From Euplotes cf. woodruffi 2 WChen-2021 (taxonomy: Eukaryota > Ciliophora > Spirotrichea > Euplotida > Euplotidae): a DNA stretch of 38,226 nucleotides. This document shows positions 31,414 through 38,226 of this stretch, in pieces. Positions within the stretch are counted from its first letter, which is position 1; each line of letters opens with the position of its first letter. The DNA lies in the NCBI GenBank assembly GCA_021441665.1, contig JAGYYN010011251.1, positions 1 to 38,226 on the forward strand. The letters are read 5' to 3'. The notes under the pieces are model-generated. The model was not told the origin of the DNA and did not search any database. It saw nothing but the letters and a program-made list of their open reading frames with translations. The translations under genes and the position numbers were made by a program.

Positions 31414-34351
31414 ATGGCGGAACGGATTGCAGAAGTCAACGATGGGATTGCGAAGAACCAGCGAACAGTGTCGTTTAGCCTCAGAGACTCCAGCCCAAAC
31501 CAATTTCAAAGGTAATTAATATTAAATTCGGGCTAAGTTTAGTTTAATATTTAACAATCTGTTACTGCGTTAATAGTACTGCATAGCGATTACAAATTTA
31601 AATCTTTATATTTGAACAATTAAGAATGACTGAGCACATTCTAAGTTATATACTTAATTTTAGTCGTCGCGATACTAAATTGGATATTTGAATGATATAG
31701 ACCGACAAATGCAAATAAGCCTCCTTGATTTAAAACAAAAGCGACAAGTGGGATGATATCTGGCACAAAGCTCCAATCATACTACAAGTCTCAGCCTACG
31801 CATACAAAAACACCGGTATTGCAGAAAGACAATAATACTTTTAAATCACATACGAATAATTCAGCTTCAAAAGTGTTGATTAAAGAAGTTGATCAAGAGG
31901 AAAGCATGAAGGAGCTAAATGAATACTGCAAGGACGACTCTACATTCCGGCATCAGTACGGCAAGGTTAATTATACTCTCAATAGCAGTGCTGATAAGTT
32001 AAATTTTGGAAGAAAAGCAATGTCATGACAAGGAATTCGAGACAGCGCTCACATAAACCAGGAGTCTATTCTATCGATCTATCAAGATGCAAGATGAAAT
32101 AATACATTAAACTTATATGATAACATCGACATCTATCCAAATACGGCTGAGCTTCAGCACATTGAAACTGCCGAAGGAAAATACAACAGTAAGTTTGCAT
32201 CACCAACCGAGATCTAGGTACAGCGAGGTCTCTAAATAAAAGCAAAGAAGAGATGTTTGTGACTCATCAGTCAATATCTGACTCGATCTTCCATGACAAC
32301 AGCTGTCTGAGTAATCTCAGCTCGTTGATATCAAGTCCTCAGGACTGGAAGAACATTCAAGCTGTTGTGAAGAATGCATTTAAACTAGTCGCAGACACCT
32401 TTTTCATGCACGAGAGCCAAATAGACTTTCTTATCTCAGAGCTGTCGAACAAAGCAAGCAAATCAGAGGTAGACACGAAATTGACGAATAAGCCCAGTAA
32501 TGGTGAGATAGCTAAAGTCGTTCAGGAAATCACTCACAAACTTGATTCAAAAATTGATGCGGCAGAGTCTGTGCTTACAAGTAAGCTTTGCTATATATAA
32601 CTTTAGTCAAAGACATGGAGAGGCTCGAGGACAAGTTCGTGGCAAAGCGAGATTATTCATTATACACTGACCTTGCAACCAATAATAACCTGTCAAAGGG
32701 TAATTAGCAGTGATTTAATTATTTAGAAATAATAACGCTTAAGCAAAACTGCGAAGAAATAAAATCAGACGTGATGATATTAAACACCAGCTTTAATACT
32801 TTTACATCCTCGGCTAAACGGCAGATAAGTGAAGTTAAAAATGAACTTTTTGAAGTTAATAAAATCGTTACTGAGAAGAAAGTCGGTGTTGAAGAGTTTA
32901 AAAAGGCTCTTGAAGGTAAAGCTAATAAGCAGAGCGTCGCAACTGCACTCCATCGTAAAGCAAATAAGCAGGATGTTGATGAAGAATTCAAGAAGATACT
33001 AAGGACGAGCGAACTTGATCGAATTCTTCAATTATTAGAAAACAAAGCTTCTAACTCTGACATTGAACGACTTGATGGTATAGTTGAAGATATGAATTCT
33101 GTTCTTGAAGAACTCAATAAATTATCTAATTCTAAGCTTGATAAAGATGAAGTTGCAATGCTGTTACTCAGTCAGCAATCAGAAGCAAATCGTGAAGCAA
33201 AAACAAACTTTTTATCTGATATTTCAAATATTAAAGAAGATATAGAACTACTAAAAGTCGAACTAAATTCAAAATTACAGTCAAAAGCTGACAGCCAAAG
33301 TATCGTTGATATAAATGCGTTGATCAACAGGAAAGCAGACAACGATAGAGTTTGTCTGCTGATTTCACAAAACAAAAACAATCTTATCGATATTCTCGAA
33401 AACTATAGAAAGGAAATTAAAGATCTAAAGGAAAATATTGAATCTTTATCCCACTCGAATTTCAAATCAATCGCTGATATGTACCAAGACCAGCTCAGTG
33501 AGGTGTGGAGAGAGCTTGAAAGAATGCAAAAACAGCGAGACCTTGATTTAAAAGGATTCAAGTCCACTGCAAATCAGCTTTACGAAGCTCACCAAGCAGA
33601 ATTCAAAGAAAATGAGTATAAAAAGGTGTTAAAAGATATAAGGAGACTTGGGCAGTCACTCGAAGAAATCGAAAACGTTATGGTGAAAGAAGTATGTTCT
33701 AAAAGTGCGAATGCCAACAGTATCCTCGAGTTAAAGCAGTCGATGCTCAGCAGCAAAAATGATGCGATCATTAAACCGCTGGATGCAACTTACACGTCAC
33801 CTCCAGCTCAAACAGCCAGCAGAGTACAGTTGATTACTTTAAAGCAGGAAATAATCGAGGAACTCTCAAAGCAAAAAGAAGAGATCATGATCGTAATTGA
33901 AAACGTCAGAAACGAGATATACGACAGTTTAGATGATACACTTCAAAATCATGTAAACGCACTCGAACAAAAGAAGCTATTTTTCAAAGAAGAAGAGCTT
34001 CATTCATCTGGAGATACAGAAAAATTTACTAAGATTTTTAACTTCCTATCCAAGGACATTTTCCAAAGCATTCACGACCTGGAAGAAGGCGTCAAGTTCA
34101 AAGTTGACATAAGTCTTTTTGACGAAAGGATAAACAACATCATCGAGGCTTTCTCCCAGCTCGAAGCCGAACTAATCTATCGAACAGAGGCAAATGAGCA
34201 CAAAGGTAATTATGCAGTCACTAATCTCCGCCTAGATCACAGGAGTATTCCGTCAGAAGGAGTCAATGACGCATTGAAGGATGTTTACCAAATACTGAAT
34301 GAAAAGAACATAGATAAGCCAATGCAAATAAAAGGGTCGAAAAAGCCGTAA
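31414..34351 (+). CDS. Long coiled-coil protein, 888 aa, with repeated KAxxxxV motifs
   Basis: Not assigned to a family. ATG at 31414 (MAERIAEVNDGIAKNQRTVS). Introns 31512-31700 (189 nt), 32189-32217 (29 nt), 32581-32606 (26 nt) and 32700-32726 (27 nt) all keep phase. About 280 residues of N-terminal, Ser/Asn-rich sequence are followed by a coiled coil to the end (ends QIKGSKKP). Within the coil a short motif recurs every 13-16 residues: KASKSEV, KPSNGEI, KANKQSV, KANKQDV, KASNSDI, KADSQSI, KADNDRV. That regular spacing suggests a rod with periodic contact points, perhaps basal-body or ciliary. UGA is Cys at three N-terminal sites (PP-UGA-FKT, MS-UGA-QGI, AR-UGA-NNT). There is no frameshift in 888 codons, a contrast with the other coiled-coil genes here. 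The antisense open frame at 31297-31509 is a shadow of exon 1. Confidence 0.82.
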
Positions 34352-35033
34352 AACATGCGACATATTTAATACGCAAATGCTTCATTATTTATAATAAAAT
34401 TGAATAATATAATTGATATAGCTAATATGAGTATATTACTTTCATATATTTAAATCTACATATTTTATTTTTAACTTGCAAGCTGATCGTATTCTACATA
34501 TCGACTTTAATCGCAATCTGTTAGGGATTTAAAAAATAATATCGATTTTTAAATCAAAAAAATTACAGGTTAATACTGATATTTTTTGTCAGAAAAATTG
34601 CTATTTAAAAATATTGCTTATCTTACTATTTTATAAAGCTAGATAGTCGAGGTTTCAGTTCGTATTGGATTTATATAAATCATTATGACGAGGAGATGTG
34701 ATAATATGTATAGATCAGACTATTGGCTCAAGCATGTCAAACAGAAAGCACAGTGTTGAAATAAATGTACTCTTGACCTAGTTTTACTATCTTATCTTTC
34801 TAAAAGCATTGCGTCAGTCTTGATTCTGTTTCTATCATGACTGTAAAACCTATTAAAGGTGAAATACTAAAAATTAGTAAATTAGCAATTTTTTAAGAGG
34901 ATTAGAAAATATACTAAAACTAATTGAAAACTCAGTTTCACTAATTAGTGATGTATGTAAATCTTTGAGACCAATGTCACTAGCAACTTGCATTTGGTCC
35001 GTATGAGCTATAATCAATATTTAGAGGACTATT
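34352..35033. other. AT-rich spacer
   Basis: About 682 nt between two plus-strand genes. No frame, RNA gene or repeat that I can support. Confidence 0.5.
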
Positions 35034-38000
35034 ATGAAGAAGACCACTCAAAGGTTAACGCTACAGTCAAAAAGAGAGAGTCTTGGTCCAAATGACAATT
35101 ACAGCAGGAGTAGGTTCAGCAGCCACAGAAGTAGTCATCGAAGCAGCAGGCTCAGCAAGGCTTCAAGATGCAGTGAAAGCAAACAAAAGTTTGAAAATAC
35201 TAATAAAGATAAAATGAAGTAAATACTGATCCATTTTGGTTTATCTGTGCTATTTTTAATTTAATTTTAACGAGATTTTTTGCTTGAACTAGCTGTATAA
35301 GAAGTGAGATCATAAAATTACAGACTTTGATAACTAAATTTAGGTACTTCTACCAACCGTACAGAAAAGATGCAATTGAAGAGGAGAAATAAAGGCATGT
35401 TTTCTATATTCATGAAAGAACAAGGATACCAGATCAATCCATCTTGGAATCCACTTTCTAGTACTACACCAGAAAATACTGATGACAAATTTAAACATGC
35501 TCTTTCAAAATTTCATAAATACCATCAGTGTAAGCCCTGACATCTTGTATTGAATTTGTTGATGCTTTTTAATGAAAAAATTAATTTTTTTCTATTTTCT
35601 CTTTGAGTTGTACAATATTTCAACATTGACATCATAATGGCTTTGCTAATTATTTTAACTTAAAAATAAGGTTTTGAATTGATTGCAATTTATATACTTT
35701 AATTTTGATTATTTTCAGCCAAGTTTAATTCCAAATGTAGTTTAAAACCATAATGAACGACTCAAATTATTTTGATAAAAACCGCTCCTTGATATAAACA
35801 GAGATAACTCTGGGTCAAAAATTTCAATCAAAAGAAGAGAAAAACGAAGAGTCAAAACTCGAGTTTTTAAAAAGAACAAATTCAAGATCGATAAGAAATG
35901 TAAGTAATTAATTATTTACAGAATACCATTTTTTTTAAATAATCATTTTGAAGGTTTTGATAGTAAATTTACAAATATTTGTAAAATATGTTGGAAGTTT
36001 CCCGAACAAAATCTTCTCTTAATCATAAAACACAATTACCGAAATAAATATAATCAAATCTGCTATTTTTAATATAAAATTGCTAAAATTACACATCGTA
36101 AATATTTTTTGCCACTCTCAGTATTTAATCCTTACCTTCTTCGTTAAAAATAAATCTGTGATTATGAAAATATCATGAGATCCAAAATTTCTTCATTATA
36201 AAATTAACCTAAAAAACAGACAATCATAAATAAGAGAAGCAGTGAGGTACTTTCAAGAGGCTTGGACTCGATTCTGCAGTCAAGCAATAGTAACGAACTT
36301 CCTCGAGACAATAAAATCGACATTTTTATTGAAAAGACCGACGAAGGCTTAAAACCAAAGGTACGCTTATTTACATTTAATCTCACCCCATAAATCTCTG
36401 CGTCTTGATAAATCCTTAAAATTACGATAGCAAGCGACAATTGAGATCTCACGGTCAATCAAAGAGAAATAAAATCAGCTTAAGAGTCAACAAGCCGCAA
36501 GAGGACCAGGCAGATGAGTCCAACCGGAGCTCAACACAGAAATTGACCAGCATAGCATCTGAAGAAGACTTATGTATGAAAATTAGCCAATTTCAACTGT
36601 ATTCCAAATCCCCTTTTACAGTGTTGTTTCAGTAATTTTATTTCATCGTGGAAGATAATATCTCAGTGTTGAAATCACAAAGGCTATGAGGATTTTTTCT
36701 ATAGCGTCGAGTGAAAACTCGCAAAAAAGCCCCGTGAAAGCTACAGAAGATAAGAAAAATAACATACAAAATAAAACAGATAAAGGTACTGGGGCAAATG
36801 GTAAGTGACTGCTAGAAAGCTTAGATTTTACATCACTGTGGATTGCAGTAATTACTACATTTGAATAATTCTGTGATAAAAATAATACTTGGATATATTT
36901 ACTATTCATATCAGCGATTGTTATGCTTGTATAGAAATCAAGAAACATTTTGATTTAAACAAATAAAAATCACCTGCCGAAAAGTAGGTTTTACAGAATA
37001 AAACTACAGACAATAGTAATTTAGCAAAGCCCAGGGAGATAAATAAGAATGTAATTGACTAATTTTATTCGACTGATTCTGTTAGATTACAAAAGTGATA
37101 TTTTGTAAATGAACTATTTTTAGCTTGCAGTTAAAGGCACAAATCAGTCAACGAGGATCAGCAGTAAGGTATACAAGTTTATTAGTAGAGGTCAGTTTTC
37201 AGGAGGTGAATAGTAACGCCAAAATTCATAATAAAAGTTCAACTGATTTAAAATAAGCATCTTCACTCGAATATCAGTAAATGAGGCAGCAAACGGAATC
37301 TTAGTAGGTTGTGGACTTGACTTTAATAGCAACACCACTGCTACAGAACGCAGTGAATGTAACGTTGATGTCAAAACTTAAAACTCCAGTGCTAAACAGT
37401 AATAAATCGAATTCAGTGGCGTCCAATTAAATCTGTAGGATTTTTAGAATCGTTAAGATTGTTATTCAAATTACTAAATCATTGGACACAGATTCGTCAT
37501 ACAAACAAAGAATCGTTTAAGATAACGACTCAACAAAATATCAAAAGTGAAACTTCAAGTAGTGATGATAGCATCAGTATTACAAAGCTGAGAAACGAAC
37601 CATTAAGACAAATGGATCTGGAAATTCAAAAGAAGTAGGGTTTATCATTACAACTTTTACATAATCTATCACTAAATAATATCACATCAAGAGCTCGGAA
37701 ATAATATAAAGTTCCATATAATCCCAGAAGAATTCAAAACAGTATCAAAAAAGACAAGTAAAAAGTAAAACTTCACTAATTCAGTATTTAATACTTTTGT
37801 ATCGCTGTATTTCATATCGAGTAAACTACAGGATTTTAATGAAGTCTCCAAGCCCTCGTTGAGATGACCAAAACACCAAAGCGTTTAGTAAAGTATACAA
37901 GCCGTTGAAATATCTGATGGACACATATGTTTTAAATGACAAATCTGACCAAAAACAATCCGACTTCACGTCAATGTAATGCAGTTATTTAGACTGATTG

Positions 38001-38226
38001 TTATTGTCACTTTAAACTCCTCATTTTTAGTTAAAAGATATCTAATTTTTGAGACTTGATTTTATTATATCCTATATTTAATTCTTTCTAGCAGATGCAT
38101 CCAAGCATAAAAACAACCTGCACAAATGGTGTTTAACAATGTTCTTATAAAGTTAATTTTTTACAATTATTTTAATATTTACAGCTTATTAAAATTTACT
38201 CTAATGCAAATTATTGTAGATTATAT
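35034..38226 (+). CDS. Many-exon Ser/Lys/Asn-rich protein, incomplete at the window edge
   Basis: Not recognised. It begins MKKTTQRLTLQSKRESLGPN at 35034. Exon blocks I can support: 35034-35218, 35344-35529 (AAA-TAA shift at 35390), 35719-35899 (frame inside unresolved), 36220-36360, 36431-36573 (AAA-TAA shift at 36470), 36705-36800, about 37000-37047, about 37123-37167, 37202-37270 (AAA-TAA shift 37254), about 37491-37635, about 37690-37757 (AAA-TAA shift 37702), 37839-37974, and about 38093-38132. Introns vary from 34 to over 300 nt. All blocks encode similar low-complexity sequence (SSHRSSRLSKASRCSE; SETSSSDDSISITKLRNE). This could be one long disordered protein or two adjacent genes; 37839 has an ATG and could be a new start. 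The first four blocks are the best supported. Confidence 0.5.

Noticed and set aside
31297-31509. Minus-strand open frame of 70 codons
   Set aside because: It is the antisense shadow of the first exon of the 888-aa coiled-coil gene, which has an ATG and a phase-matched intron.
32719-33771. Several minus-strand open frames rich in Ser, Leu and Phe
   Set aside because: They are antisense shadows of the plus-strand coiled-coil frame, as the composition shows.
5545-35033. Chromosome breakage motifs of the ATTGAA type in spacers
   Set aside because: Such A/T-rich hexamers are frequent by chance in this composition, and without telomere addition data no copy can be singled out.

Overview
The window reads as germline-type DNA of a euplotid ciliate (Euplotes or a close relative). 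Three observations support this. (1) UGA is an internal sense codon in every long gene, and in the cullin, guanylate-binding protein and acyl-CoA synthetase it sits where cysteine, or a small residue, belongs. TAA and TAG are the only terminators. This is the euplotid code (UGA=Cys), not the Blepharisma code (UGA=Trp). (2) At least ten genes change reading frame by +1 exactly at AAA-TAA or AAA-TAG (rarely AAG-TAA or TTT-TAG), the known Euplotes programmed frameshift. I count about 27 such sites in 38 kb. (3) Most introns are tiny (25-30 nt, GT...AG). Euplotes macronuclear DNA normally consists of gene-sized, telomere-capped molecules. About 18 genes on one piece without C4A4/G4T4 arrays therefore suggests the micronuclear (germline) genome. 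A frame-preserving 39-bp TA-bounded insert with stop codons inside a gamma-glutamyl hydrolase gene looks like a retained internal eliminated sequence (IES).

Layout: 0-5.5 kb, minus strand: a small acidic protein, a cullin (749 aa, no intron) and a large guanylate-binding-protein GTPase with a C-terminal coiled coil and two frameshifts. 6.2-9.7 kb, plus strand: a 107-aa basic protein, an unknown 380-aa protein with three frameshifts, and an unknown ~444-aa protein with three frameshifts. 10.0-12.1 kb: a long-chain acyl-CoA synthetase (689 aa, no intron). 12.3-16.3 kb: a coiled-coil protein (minus), a second coiled-coil protein (plus), and nicolin-1 of the tubulin polyglutamylase complex (minus). 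16.5-17.8 kb: secreted or lysosomal gamma-glutamyl hydrolase. 18.4-20.5 kb: a CEP78-like leucine-rich-repeat centriolar protein (minus, four frameshifts). 20.8-21.7 kb: a histidine phosphatase (minus). 21.9-25.2 kb: a ~913-aa disordered basic protein with about 12 introns and four frameshifts. 25.7-27.5 kb: an unknown 547-aa protein (minus). 28.0-28.6 kb: a secreted canopy/saposin-like protein. 28.6-31.4 kb: very AT-rich DNA with a few coding relics. 31.4-34.4 kb: an 888-aa coiled-coil protein. 35.0 kb to the edge: a fragmented many-exon gene that runs off the window.

The genes form no operon; they lie on both strands separated by AT-rich spacers of about 100-700 nt. Several are cilium or cytoskeleton related (nicolin-1, CEP78-like, coiled-coil proteins), and the rest are housekeeping enzymes. 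Frameshifts concentrate in the disordered and coiled-coil proteins and are absent from the cullin, acyl-CoA synthetase, hydrolase and phosphatase. All gene models were assembled by hand from frame, splice phase and code; none has been tested against transcripts.
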